Part shown: positions 16,819 through 25,900 of the stretch, in pieces
How positions within the stretch are numbered: position 1 is the first letter of the stretch
Layout of the letters: every line of letters begins with the position of its first letter
Source of the DNA: Pedobacter sp. PACM 27299
Lineage (GTDB): Bacteria > Bacteroidota > Bacteroidia > Sphingobacteriales > Sphingobacteriaceae
Length of the DNA: 64,000 bases
NCBI RefSeq assembly: GCF_001412655.1
Contig: NZ_CP012996.1
Span: forward strand, 3,968,001-4,032,000
Direction of reading: 5' to 3'
Translations under genes and position numbers: made by a program
The notes under the pieces: generated by a model
What the model saw: only the letters and a program-made list of their open reading frames with translations
Databases searched by the model: none
What the model was told of the DNA's origin: nothing

Positions 16819-17487
16819 ATGAACTATCAGCTCATAAAACAAGTCATTGGCCTAATTGAAAAGTTTGACACCACTGAAGATTCCAAGTCTTATACAAAGG
16901 ACCTGATAGGCTTCAAACGTTGGATTCACGATGATCAAATAGATACAGCGCATTTATATGATGAGCTTGATTGGGAGGGAAAAGAAAATGGTAGGAGTCC
17001 GGAGAGCGAGATCAGCACCTTAATTGTTCAGCTGAACAGATATGCAAAAACCTATTCCAAATCAGCTATATACGATTCAGAGTTCAGCACTCAAGAAGAA
17101 TTTATATACTTAATTAACCTGAAAGCTTTTGGATCAATGACAAAAACAGAATTGATAAAAAGGAATCTTCAGGAAAAATCTGCAGGAATGCAAATTGTCA
17201 ACAGACTGATAGGACAAGGCTGGATACAGCAGAACGATTCTATGGCAGATAAAAGAAATAAAATCATCTCCATTACTGCTAAAGGACTCACAGCCTTAGC
17301 CGATGTCATAGGAAAAATAAGGCAAGCCACTGAAATTGTAACTGGAAACCTCAGCACTACTGAAAAAATGCAAATGATTAAACTACTTCAGAAACTGGAT
17401 CAATTTCATCAAGCTATATATGAAAAAAATATAGCGCCTGCCGAACTTGTCAATGTCGCATACAATGAATTTTTAAAAAAAAATTAA
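16819..17487 (+). CDS. MarR-family regulator, probable repressor of the pigment/photolyase genes
   Basis: A 222-residue winged-helix protein. An N-terminal extension of about 85 residues precedes the DNA-binding region (MTKTELIKRNLQEKSAGMQ, then the wing DKRNKIISITAKG). Such long MarR proteins sit at the head of carotenoid clusters in Bacteroidota. It is divergent from the SDR-photolyase operon and is followed by a transthyretin-like gene 9 bp later and crtI-crtB. An inverted repeat in the divergent promoter region is its likely operator. The inducing signal, perhaps light or oxidants, is not visible in the sequence. Confidence 0.82.
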   Translation: MNYQLIKQVIGLIEKFDTTEDSKSYTKDLIGFKRWIHDDQIDTAHLYDELDWEGKENGRSPESEISTLIVQLNRYAKTYSKSAIYDSEFSTQEEFIYLINLKAFGSMTKTELIKRNLQEKSAGMQIVNRLIGQGWIQQNDSMADKRNKIISITAKGLTALADVIGKIRQATEIVTGNLSTTEKMQMIKLLQKLDQFHQAIYEKNIAPAELVNVAYNEFLKKN

Positions 17488-17496
17488 CTATATATT

Positions 17497-17907
17497 ATGT
17501 TTAAAAAACTTTCAATCTTCATTCTATTCATCGGCTTTACCCTCTCGGGCATTGCTCAAAGTCAAAAATTTCAACTCTCCAGCCATATACTAGACATCTC
17601 AAGGGGGCAACCTGCACAAGGGGTGCTGATAAGGCTAGAAAAACAAAATGGTGATAAGCAGTGGACATTTATCGCCGAAAATAAAACCAACCAGCAAGGA
17701 CGAATACAAGACTTTCTACCTTATGGAAATAAAGATCATAAAGGAATTTTTAAGCTAACCTATTTTATTGAGCCTTATTTCAAAAGCTTAAAACAGAATT
17801 CTTTTTATCCCTTCATTGAAGTGGTTTTTGAAATAAAAGACAAGCAGCACTACCACGTACCCATTACCTTGAGTGCTTACGGTTATGCTACTTACAGAGG
17901 AAACTAA
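17497..17907 (+). CDS. Secreted 5-hydroxyisourate hydrolase/transthyretin-like protein
   Basis: A 136-residue protein with a signal peptide (1-20, ending IAQS) followed by a complete transthyretin fold: LSSHILDISRGQPAQG near the N-terminus and YGYATYRGN at the C-terminus, close to the family ending YRGS. Hydroxyisourate hydrolases act in urate breakdown, but no uricase or decarboxylase gene is nearby. Its place between the MarR regulator and crtI suggests another periplasmic role in the light regulon. Key histidine and arginine positions appear conserved, so activity is possible. Confidence 0.8.
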   Translation: MFKKLSIFILFIGFTLSGIAQSQKFQLSSHILDISRGQPAQGVLIRLEKQNGDKQWTFIAENKTNQQGRIQDFLPYGNKDHKGIFKLTYFIEPYFKSLKQNSFYPFIEVVFEIKDKQHYHVPITLSAYGYATYRGN

Positions 17908-17926
17908 ACACCTGAATTACAAAACC

Positions 17927-17946
17927 TTTACATAACTTAATGTAAA
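17927..17946 (+). repeat. Inverted repeat overlapping the crtI start
   Basis: TTTACAT at 17927-17933 is the reverse complement of ATGTAAA at 17940-17946, so the repeat ends on the first base of the crtI start codon. It could be an operator or an RNA hairpin limiting translation. Confidence 0.25.
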
Positions 17947-19436
17947 TGCCAAAATCAAAAAAAACTATAGCTATCATAGGTGCCGGGATTTCAGGTCTTT
18001 CAGCAGCCGCTTATGCCGCCCAGGCCGGTAATGAAGTACATGTTTATGAAAAGCATCCCCAAGCCGGTGGAAGAGCAAGACAATTCACAACAGAAAATGG
18101 GTACGTATTTGATATGGGCCCAAGCTGGTACTGGATGGCAGATATTATAAATAATTTCTTCCAGGATTTTGGTTACAAAGCCAGTGACTTTTATGAGCTT
18201 GTTTCCCTTAACCCCCAGTTCGAAATGGTATTTGATGATGGATTACTGTCAATTCCAGAATCATACCAGGATTTAAAGAAAATGTTTGAGCAGCTTGAAC
18301 CGGGAGCAGCTGATCAACTTGATGCCTTCATGAGCGCCGCAAAGTACAAATACGAAGTTGGAATGCAGGATTTTGTAAACAAACCATGCTACAGCTGGAT
18401 GGAGTTTGCCTCTGCTAAAATTGTCAGAAGCGCTTTAAAATTGGACCTGCTCTCCAATTTCAGAAGCTACGTCAGCAAATATTTCACACATCCCAAGCTA
18501 AAAACCTTAATGGAGTTTCCTGTTATTTTTCTAGGAGCATCTCCAGAAAACATTCCCGCACTTTATAGCTTAATGAACTATGGAGGATATGCATTGGGCA
18601 CCTGGTACCCAATGGGAGGATTTTATCAGTTGGTGTTAGGGATGAAAAAAGTAGCAGAAAAACAAGGTGCAATTTTCCATTTTAATCAAAACGTAGAACA
18701 AATTGTTGCTGAAAAAGGAGTGGCCACAGGGATAGTCATCAATGGAGAGCTTAAGAAATTTGATGCCATTATTGCATCATCAGATTACCACCACACCGAA
18801 ACACTGTTAAACAGTGAATTTCGTAACTATGACCAAAAATATTGGAAGAGTCGAACATTTGCTCCCTCTTGTCTGATTTACTATTTAGGATTTAAACAAA
18901 GGATCCCAAATCTAAAACATCACACCCTATTCTTTGAAAATGATCTCGATGAGCATATTAAAAGTATTTACCAAGAAAAGAAATGGCCTGAAAAACCACT
19001 GTTCTATACCTGCTGTCCGTCCCAAACCGATCCCAATGTAGCGCCCGAAGGACATGAAAACATTTTCCTGCTCATGCCACTGGCAACAGGCATTCATGAC
19101 CAGGAGAATATCCGTGAGCAATATTTTCAGGAAATGATTCAGCGATTGGAAAAACACACCGGGGTAAAAGATTTATTATCAAACCTAAATTATAAACGAA
19201 GCTATTGTGTAAATGATTTTATCAGCGATTACAATGCATACGCAGGCAATGCCTATGGGCTGGCAAATACCTTATCGCAAACAGCAGTTTTGAAACCAAC
19301 GATTAAAAACAAGCACTTGTCTAACTTGTTTTATACAGGACAACTGACCGTTCCCGGGCCTGGCGTCCCCCCATCAATTATCTCCGGTAAAATTGTAGCA
19401 AAAGAAGTAAATAAGCTTAAACAAAAAAAAGCGTGA
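17946..19436 (+). CDS. crtI: Phytoene desaturase
   Basis: A 496-residue flavoprotein that introduces double bonds into phytoene to give lycopene. The FAD motif AIIGAGISGLSAAAYAA lies at residues 9-25, with GGRARQF shortly after; the C-terminal motif is YTGQLTVPGPGVPPSIISGK, typical of bacterial CrtI. The length is normal. The stop codon overlaps the GTG start of crtB by four bases, so translation is coupled. It is the first enzyme of the carotenoid genes behind the MarR regulator. Confidence 0.93.
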   Translation: MPKSKKTIAIIGAGISGLSAAAYAAQAGNEVHVYEKHPQAGGRARQFTTENGYVFDMGPSWYWMADIINNFFQDFGYKASDFYELVSLNPQFEMVFDDGLLSIPESYQDLKKMFEQLEPGAADQLDAFMSAAKYKYEVGMQDFVNKPCYSWMEFASAKIVRSALKLDLLSNFRSYVSKYFTHPKLKTLMEFPVIFLGASPENIPALYSLMNYGGYALGTWYPMGGFYQLVLGMKKVAEKQGAIFHFNQNVEQIVAEKGVATGIVINGELKKFDAIIASSDYHHTETLLNSEFRNYDQKYWKSRTFAPSCLIYYLGFKQRIPNLKHHTLFFENDLDEHIKSIYQEKKWPEKPLFYTCCPSQTDPNVAPEGHENIFLLMPLATGIHDQENIREQYFQEMIQRLEKHTGVKDLLSNLNYKRSYCVNDFISDYNAYAGNAYGLANTLSQTAVLKPTIKNKHLSNLFYTGQLTVPGPGVPPSIISGKIVAKEVNKLKQKKA

Positions 19437-20269
19437 AAAAATTATTTGATGAATTAGCCTTTCAGGTAAGCAAAGCAGTTACCCTGAAATATAGCACCAG
19501 TTTTTCATTGGGAATACTGGCGCTAAATCCTTCGATCCGTCCTGCCATATATGCAATCTATGGTTATGTGCGACTGGCCGACGAAATTGTAGACAGCTTT
19601 CACGATTATGATAAAAATAGCCTGTTGCAACGTTTCAAAGCAGAAACCTGGACCGCCCTGGAAGAAGGTATCTCCCTTAACCCAATTTTACAATCCTTTC
19701 AGGATACAGTCAATAATTATGCAATAGACAAAATCCTGATAGAACAGTTTTTACACAGCATGCAAATGGATTTACAGCAAATAGATTACAATTCTGAACT
19801 GTATAACCAATATGTACTAGGTTCTGCAGAAGTAGTAGGACTAATGTGTCTACAAGTATTTGTGGAAGGCAATAAAGAAAACTTCGATCGGCTAAAACCC
19901 TATGCGATGAAATTAGGCTCCGCATTTCAAAAAATAAACTTTCTACGCGACCTAAAAGAAGACTACCAAATATTGGGCCGCACCTACTTCCCTAACATTG
20001 ACATGAAAACATTCAACAACACCATCAAATTAGAAATTGAAAATGAGATCGAACAAGAATTTAAAGAAGCATTGATTGGAATAAAAAAACTGCCACCTTC
20101 TTCAAAATTTGGCGTTTACCTGGCATATAAATATTACATATCCTTATTTAAAAAAATAAAGAGTACGCCAGCAGAAAAAATAATGAACCAAAGAATACGT
20201 ATTCCAAACGGAAAAAAGTTTTCCCTGGCAATGAGTAGCTATGTACAATACAAGATGGCCATCCTATAA
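19433..20269 (+). CDS. crtB: Phytoene synthase
   Basis: A 278-residue squalene/phytoene synthase that joins two geranylgeranyl diphosphates. Two aspartate-rich substrate motifs are visible: RLADEIVD (D50, D54) and NFLRDLKEDYQILGR around residues 170-185. The start is GTG, overlapping the crtI stop in GTGA. A geranylgeranyl diphosphate synthase gene is not in the window. The crtI-crtB order with overlap is standard for Bacteroidota pigment clusters. Confidence 0.93.
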   Translation: MKKLFDELAFQVSKAVTLKYSTSFSLGILALNPSIRPAIYAIYGYVRLADEIVDSFHDYDKNSLLQRFKAETWTALEEGISLNPILQSFQDTVNNYAIDKILIEQFLHSMQMDLQQIDYNSELYNQYVLGSAEVVGLMCLQVFVEGNKENFDRLKPYAMKLGSAFQKINFLRDLKEDYQILGRTYFPNIDMKTFNNTIKLEIENEIEQEFKEALIGIKKLPPSSKFGVYLAYKYYISLFKKIKSTPAEKIMNQRIRIPNGKKFSLAMSSYVQYKMAIL

Positions 20270-20324
20270 AAAGATAATTTTTGAAGATATGTCACTATTT
20301 ATATAATCCGTAAAAACACTAAAC

Positions 20325-20780
20325 ATGAATTACCTTATCCTAATGATAACATTTGTGATGATGGAAGGAGCCACCTGGTTCATACATAAGTATATCATGC
20401 ATGGTCTTCTATGGGGATTGCACCATGACCATCACGACCACAGTACTGAGGGCCCATTCGAAAAAAACGACTACTTCTTTGTAATTTTTGCCTTACCAGC
20501 AATTGCGCTGATCTATTTTGGTTCGTTAAAAGATTTCAATTACCTGTTTTACATAGGCCTGGCAATTACCCTTTATGGGATGGCCTATTTCTTTGTACAT
20601 GACATATTTATTCACCAACGCATTAAATATTTAGCAGACACCCAAAACCCCTACCTACTGGCCATTCGCAGGGCCCACAAACAACACCATAAACACCTGG
20701 GCAAAGAAAAAGGGGAATGCTTTGGATTTTTATACGTACCCATGAAATATTTCAAAATGTATTATAAAAAAGCAAAGTGA
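20325..20780 (+). CDS. crtZ: Beta-carotene hydroxylase
   Basis: A 151-residue integral-membrane di-iron hydroxylase. The histidine clusters are complete: HKYIMH (21-26), HHDHHDH (33-39), HDIFIHQR and HKQHHKH near the C-terminus. It adds hydroxyl groups to the beta-rings of carotene, giving zeaxanthin. It overlaps the lycopene cyclase gene by 4 bp, so both are made together. Confidence 0.92.
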   Translation: MNYLILMITFVMMEGATWFIHKYIMHGLLWGLHHDHHDHSTEGPFEKNDYFFVIFALPAIALIYFGSLKDFNYLFYIGLAITLYGMAYFFVHDIFIHQRIKYLADTQNPYLLAIRRAHKQHHKHLGKEKGECFGFLYVPMKYFKMYYKKAK

Positions 20781-21481
20781 TGAAACCCTATACCTACCTT
20801 TTAATCAATTTGCTCAGCATCAGTATTTGTTTTATTTTTTCATACGACAGCAGAATCCAGTTCAACAAACAATTCCCTGCCTTTATAAAAGCGAGCATTT
20901 TAGTCGCAATTCCATTTATCGCATGGGATATATGGTTTACCGCACATCAGATATGGTGGTTCAATACAGATTATACTACAGGATTGATTCTTTTGGGACT
21001 GCCAATTGAAGAATGGCTTTTCTTTATCTGTATACCATTTTCATGTGTATTCACCTATTTCTGCCTGGATAAATTCTTCAATCTCGCCTGGCTCAGTGCC
21101 TTTAACAACATCATTGTTTTTGTGAGTATCATCACATGCACAGTTATAGCACTAATACATTACCACAAAACCTACACCCTTGTAACAGCTATAGTCACGG
21201 CAACAACTCTAATATACCTGCATTTTATAGTAAGAGCACACTGGATCAGCCAAGCCTCTTTTGTGTTCACCATACTAATGCTTGGATTCTTCCCAGTTAA
21301 CGGTGTACTGACCGGTACTGGCCTGGAGTCTCCGATAGTGAATTACAATCCGAAAAGTTTTTTAAATATACGAATCCTTACAATACCAATAGAAGATGCC
21401 GTATACGGATACTCACAGTTTCTACTCAACATCTATTTATTTAAGAAATTTCAAAAGCCCGTAAATAATTATGAAAAATAA
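20777..21481 (+). CDS. Two-domain lycopene beta-cyclase (CrtYc-CrtYd type)
   Basis: A 234-residue polytopic membrane protein with two tandem lycopene-cyclase domains, each marked by a PxEE/D motif: GLPIEEWLFF near residue 75 and TIPIEDAVYGY near residue 213. In actinobacteria these are two proteins; fused forms occur in Bacteroidota, archaea and fungi. It closes the ends of lycopene to beta-rings, supplying substrate to the adjacent hydroxylase. Its 3' end overlaps the lipocalin gene by 11 bp. Confidence 0.88.
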   Translation: MMKPYTYLLINLLSISICFIFSYDSRIQFNKQFPAFIKASILVAIPFIAWDIWFTAHQIWWFNTDYTTGLILLGLPIEEWLFFICIPFSCVFTYFCLDKFFNLAWLSAFNNIIVFVSIITCTVIALIHYHKTYTLVTAIVTATTLIYLHFIVRAHWISQASFVFTILMLGFFPVNGVLTGTGLESPIVNYNPKSFLNIRILTIPIEDAVYGYSQFLLNIYLFKKFQKPVNNYEK

Positions 21482-22025
21482 ACACTCCATCCCTAGCATC
21501 CTTACAATTGCAGCAATCGCAGTATTAAGCTCCTGTGCATCCATGCCTAAAAAAGCAAAACCCGTAGCAGATTTTCAAGTAAAACGCTATTTAGGCACCT
21601 GGTATGAAATTGCCCGATTCGACTTTCGTTTTGAAAAAAATCTAGATAATACAACCGCACAATACAGTCTAAAGGAAAATGGAACTGTAAAAGTGCTAAA
21701 CAGCGGGTATAATTATAAAACAAAAAAATGGAAATCAGCAACAGGAACTGCCAAATTCAGAGGCGATGAACACATCGCTGCATTAAAAGTAAGTTTTTTC
21801 GGGCCATTTTATGCAGGGTACAATGTAATAGCGATTAACAGTAATTATCAATACGCCCTAGTTGCTGGAAAAAGTTTAGACTACCTCTGGATCTTATCTC
21901 GGGAAAAAAGCATCCCGGATGAAGTAAAAAACAACTATCTTAAGATTGCCAGAGACCTAGGATACGACACAACCAGATTAATATGGGTGAAACAAGATCA
22001 AAAGAATCCCAACCTTTCTGAATAA
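21471..22025 (+). CDS. Lipocalin lipoprotein (Blc-like)
   Basis: A 184-residue lipoprotein: the signal ends in a lipobox with the cysteine in VLSSCAS, and the lipocalin signature YLGTWYEIARFDFRFEK follows. Blc-type lipocalins sit in the outer membrane and bind lipids or hydrophobic molecules under stress. It overlaps the lycopene cyclase gene, so it belongs to the pigment operon; binding oxidised lipids or carotenoids is a reasonable inference. A lipocalin is also found in light-induced gene sets of other bacteria. Confidence 0.88.
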   Translation: MKNKHSIPSILTIAAIAVLSSCASMPKKAKPVADFQVKRYLGTWYEIARFDFRFEKNLDNTTAQYSLKENGTVKVLNSGYNYKTKKWKSATGTAKFRGDEHIAALKVSFFGPFYAGYNVIAINSNYQYALVAGKSLDYLWILSREKSIPDEVKNNYLKIARDLGYDTTRLIWVKQDQKNPNLSE

Positions 22026-22032
22026 AGACCAA

Positions 22033-22070
22033 GGAGTATTTTGTTAGAGTTGAAAAACTCCATATACTCC
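22033..22070 (+). terminator. Hairpin after the carotenoid operon
   Basis: GGAGTAT at 22033-22039 pairs with ATACTCC at 22064-22070, and GAGTT/AACTC forms a nested inner stem. A T-rich tail is lacking, so it may be a terminator or an mRNA 3'-end stabiliser. Confidence 0.35.
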
Positions 22071-22117
22071 AGCTTCGCAGGGTAAAACCAGCATTTTAAG
22101 CCAGCTTAAAAAAGCCA

Positions 22118-22468
22118 CTATATATTTTTCTTCAAAATACTTTCAGCCACAAGCCTGTAAGAGTCCGCGACTAGCGTTTGAATTAATTCCCAGGACACAT
22201 CGCCATTCAACCCAACACTTACCCAGTGCTTCTGGCTCAAGTTAAAAGGCTTATCTACACCCTTAAGTTCCCTAAGCCCATCAATGAGCTTAGGATCACA
22301 TTTTAATGTACAACTATCAAACTTATTGAGATCCAATAAGCAAAACATCTTCTTACCAACATAAAACACGAGAATTGACCTAGAATTTTTAAAGAAACCC
22401 TCAAAAGGCATACCTTCTCGCGTATTCGGGAAAGACAAACAGAAATCTCTAAACTCTTCTACATTCAT
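22118..22468 (-). CDS. MmcQ/YjbR-family protein
   Basis: A 116-residue protein of the MmcQ/YjbR family, recognised by the N-terminal FRDFCLSFPNTREGMPF and the central FYVGKKMFCLLDL strands plus KHWVSVGLNG near residue 86. The fold resembles DNA-binding proteins, but the biochemical role of the family is not established. It is a single convergent gene downstream of the carotenoid operon. Confidence 0.82.
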   Translation of the reverse strand: MNVEEFRDFCLSFPNTREGMPFEGFFKNSRSILVFYVGKKMFCLLDLNKFDSCTLKCDPKLIDGLRELKGVDKPFNLSQKHWVSVGLNGDVSWELIQTLVADSYRLVAESILKKNI

Positions 22469-22943
22469 ATATAATTAAGATCATATCTATCAGCAAATGC
22501 TGACCATAAAGGTACAATGTATCGCCAGATAACTATAATTTAAGGGCAAAAGCAATGCATTTTTTTGCATAAATATAATAATCGTTTCTTTGATGGATGC
22601 TATTTCTATAACAAGACAAGTCTCCTCAGTAGATCAAAATGTCATTTATATTTTTTTTCTTAGCATATATCCAAAAATATGGGCAAAACAAATCCACATA
22701 GCTCATTAACAAAAAGCTACTTACTTGTCATTACTTGTCGCAAGTATGTGGTAATTATCATCGATTATTTCCCACCAATACAAAAATCACAACTCGCTAA
22801 TAACAATGTGTTATAAAAAATAATTGACACTTCAGCAACAAAATAAGCGTCGGTGGTTATCTCTCTCATGATGTTGACAACTTTGTCTAATTCGCTACTA
22901 CATGATTCCGTTTTCACCCATTCGGCAACTAGTAAAATTGTCT
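22469..22943. other. Intergenic stretch beyond the defence island
   Basis: No gene or strong signal was found on either strand. A short repeat, TTACTTGTC twice near 22719-22740, is the only notable feature. This gap separates the ordinary chromosome from the defence genes. Confidence 0.5.
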
Positions 22944-25900
22944 CTACATCAGATCATACTTGTATTTCTGCAACATTTCCACGGCCTGTCCTAATTTATA
23001 TGGTTTCGAGAGGTGCATCGATGTCACATTGTCGATGTCTCTCTTGAATCCATTTAGGTAGAAAATATCGTCATGGTCCTTCCAGATAAATTTCATAGAT
23101 AAAAAATCATTAAGAATAGATAAGCATAATTCTTCATCATGCGCCTTAGCTATTGAAAGCAGTGTTTCTGTGGCCATCCTGATTGCTGAGGTTGTAGTAC
23201 GATCATAAACACCTTTACCGGCGAAGCCCAAAATATGGGCATCTATGATATTCAAAAGGATTGGGACAGCATCTTTATTGGAGTAGGATTCCCAAGACTT
23301 ACCATAACCACTAATAACATGCTCATTTTCAACTACCTTTTTTTGCATCTTTTGGTACACCAATGCGAAAGCAATCTTACTATTGCATTTAATAAGCATC
23401 GAAATAATGGCCGATTCTTTAAGTACCCCTTCACTTATTAAAATAGAATGATTCGCTGAAAGGAACAACTCCACTTGGCTTGTCTCTCCGTTTTTGTCTA
23501 ATTGATCAAGTAAAAAAGGGATAAAATGCGAGTGTCGCTTGTCCAGACCAAACTCCAGTAAAAGTATTTCTAAAAATGGGGTATCGTTCTCGAAAAAAAG
23601 CTTAATCATTTCCCGAGGATAATAACTGTTGCCAATGGTCAGCTCAGAAATAATTTCCCGTTTGAGCCTGTCATTATAAACCGGAACTTTAAGCCCTTCG
23701 TCCTGTATGTATTGATAAAGAAAAAACTGGCCGGACACTGATAGGTTCTCATCCTCGAGGAGAGATATAATAAACGGGTGTAATCTCTGTTCTGGAACTA
23801 CCCCTTCTATGTAATCCAGATTTAACTTATCATCGTCGGCGCTTTCCCAAATCATGTTGAGCAACAACTCTGGATTTAGTGACTTAAACTTAAAATACTT
23901 CTGGAAACCGAAAATTAGTCTGGCGGTATGTTGACCAGTGTGCCTCTGATCATCGGGAAAACCATTATAAAAGTCAAAAGCTTTTTGCTGGTTAATTAAG
24001 CACCATGTCTCTATTTCCTGCTTTTGAACGTCGCCCACTATTACCCTGGCGCTATCACTTTTGGGAAGGCTATTTTGAATATCCTCAAACCGGTCAAGTT
24101 CGTACACATCTAAAACAGTTAATAGGTCATTCCTATGCAAACCCTTTCCGACTTCGTAACCCTTGTAGATAATTTCACTTAAGAGCTGTTTGGAATACGA
24201 ATTTATGCTCTTAAGCAAAGGGATTTTTTTATAGTAAACCTCTGAGAAAGCCTCCATTCTTTTGTAAGAAAGTACCTGAACGCCATGGTAGTCATAGATT
24301 TTTTCCATATCTATAATAAGAGCTTGCTTGTTAAATTTCATATCAAAATCCGCTTGTTCCCTACCACGGTTAAATGTAATTTCTTTTTCTCGCTCTGCTT
24401 TATCGAATAATACCTCAAAACGATAAGTAGTTCTGTTTAGGACAAGCGATTGAAATTGAATACCTAGATCGATATCATCAGCACTTGTAATGTTTCGCAG
24501 CGACTTGATGAAGTCTCCTTCCAACTTTCCGGAATTATAGGTATCGATGATATTATCCATAAGGTGATCATTTAAAATGGCCGCAAGAAAATGAGCGACC
24601 ATAAAACCTTTGGAAGCGTAGTTGAGTAACCGACCTGCGATAAGTTCTTCCAGATGGCATTCTTTTACTAGGTTTACTAGCAGATCATCCTCGAAATGCC
24701 TAATTTTATCTCCCGACACAGCGCCGGTTATCACTTTCGTTAATTTATCCCTAATATCATTGATGTTGATTTTAAACACGGCAGTGATATGAACATAAAA
24801 TGCATTGATGTCCTTTTCCCTAAGCTCATAATTCTTATGTCTCTCAATGAGGTAGTAGAAAATCCGCATCAGTAGTACTGGATCTTTAACCTTACAGAAA
24901 AGATCGAATATTCTTTCTTTTGTAGAAACTACTGATCCATATTTTGAACGATGATTCCATGGCTTTTCTTTAATTGCCTTGCTCAAAATTTCCAGCACAT
25001 AATCAATATATTGGTCAAGATCCGTTTCATTTATACTATCCAGAATTGGCCTGACAATTTCCCGCTGATCAAAATCTCTAAGTTCATCAATTATAAAAGT
25101 CGCAATTGCTGGCTTGTGAGCCCCTTGATTACCAAGAACAAGCTTAAGGAGATCTTCCATCAGGTAAATCATTTCATCCGGATTTTCAATAAATTCCCGC
25201 ACAAGTTGTTTACAGATGTCCTCTAGCCTTTCTGGAAATTTTTGAGTTAACGACATTTCTCTGAGTAGAGATGACGCGGACATCCTTGCCCTTACATGCA
25301 AAGAAGAATCCCCAAGCTTATCAAAAAGATACTGCACATTTATTTCTGTATTGCCAAGGGCTCCAATTGCAGATATATTCGAGAGCCATAAGCTTTGCTC
25401 TATACTGGTGTTCTGGAATATAGTTTGAAGTGCACTATTTTTGATGCCTTCTGGAATGTTTCCGGGATCAGCGGAAAACACCAGTTCAAGATCATATTTC
25501 ATTAACCAGTCGACAAGCTGTGAATATGTAGAAGCGTCGAAAGACATATTCAGCAGAAAAGAGAGCACGTTATGCCAGCTCGGATGAACCTTCTTAATGT
25601 CACTTCCAATACTGATCAGTTCTATGATACTCTCAAAAGATAACAAAGACAGGCTTCTGGCAGTGAGGAATTCCTGTATATTCTTATGCTCGAAACTCCA
25701 AGCACCAGAAGAACTCTGTTCCAAAAAGGGATTTTTAGAGCAATCCCACCCATCTTGCAGAATGGTTCTAACCTCCTTTTCTTTGAGTTCAGAACGCTGC
25801 ATCACTTCCATGGCGATCGCCAACTCATTTGCAATTTGAAGTTGTTGCGACTTGCTAAACTTCATATCATTTCTATTTTTCTCTATAAAGTCCTCTTCAA

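Noticed and set aside
22719..22745. Repeated TTACTTGTC as an attachment site
   Set aside because: Only two short copies and no integrase or second copy at a plausible distance.
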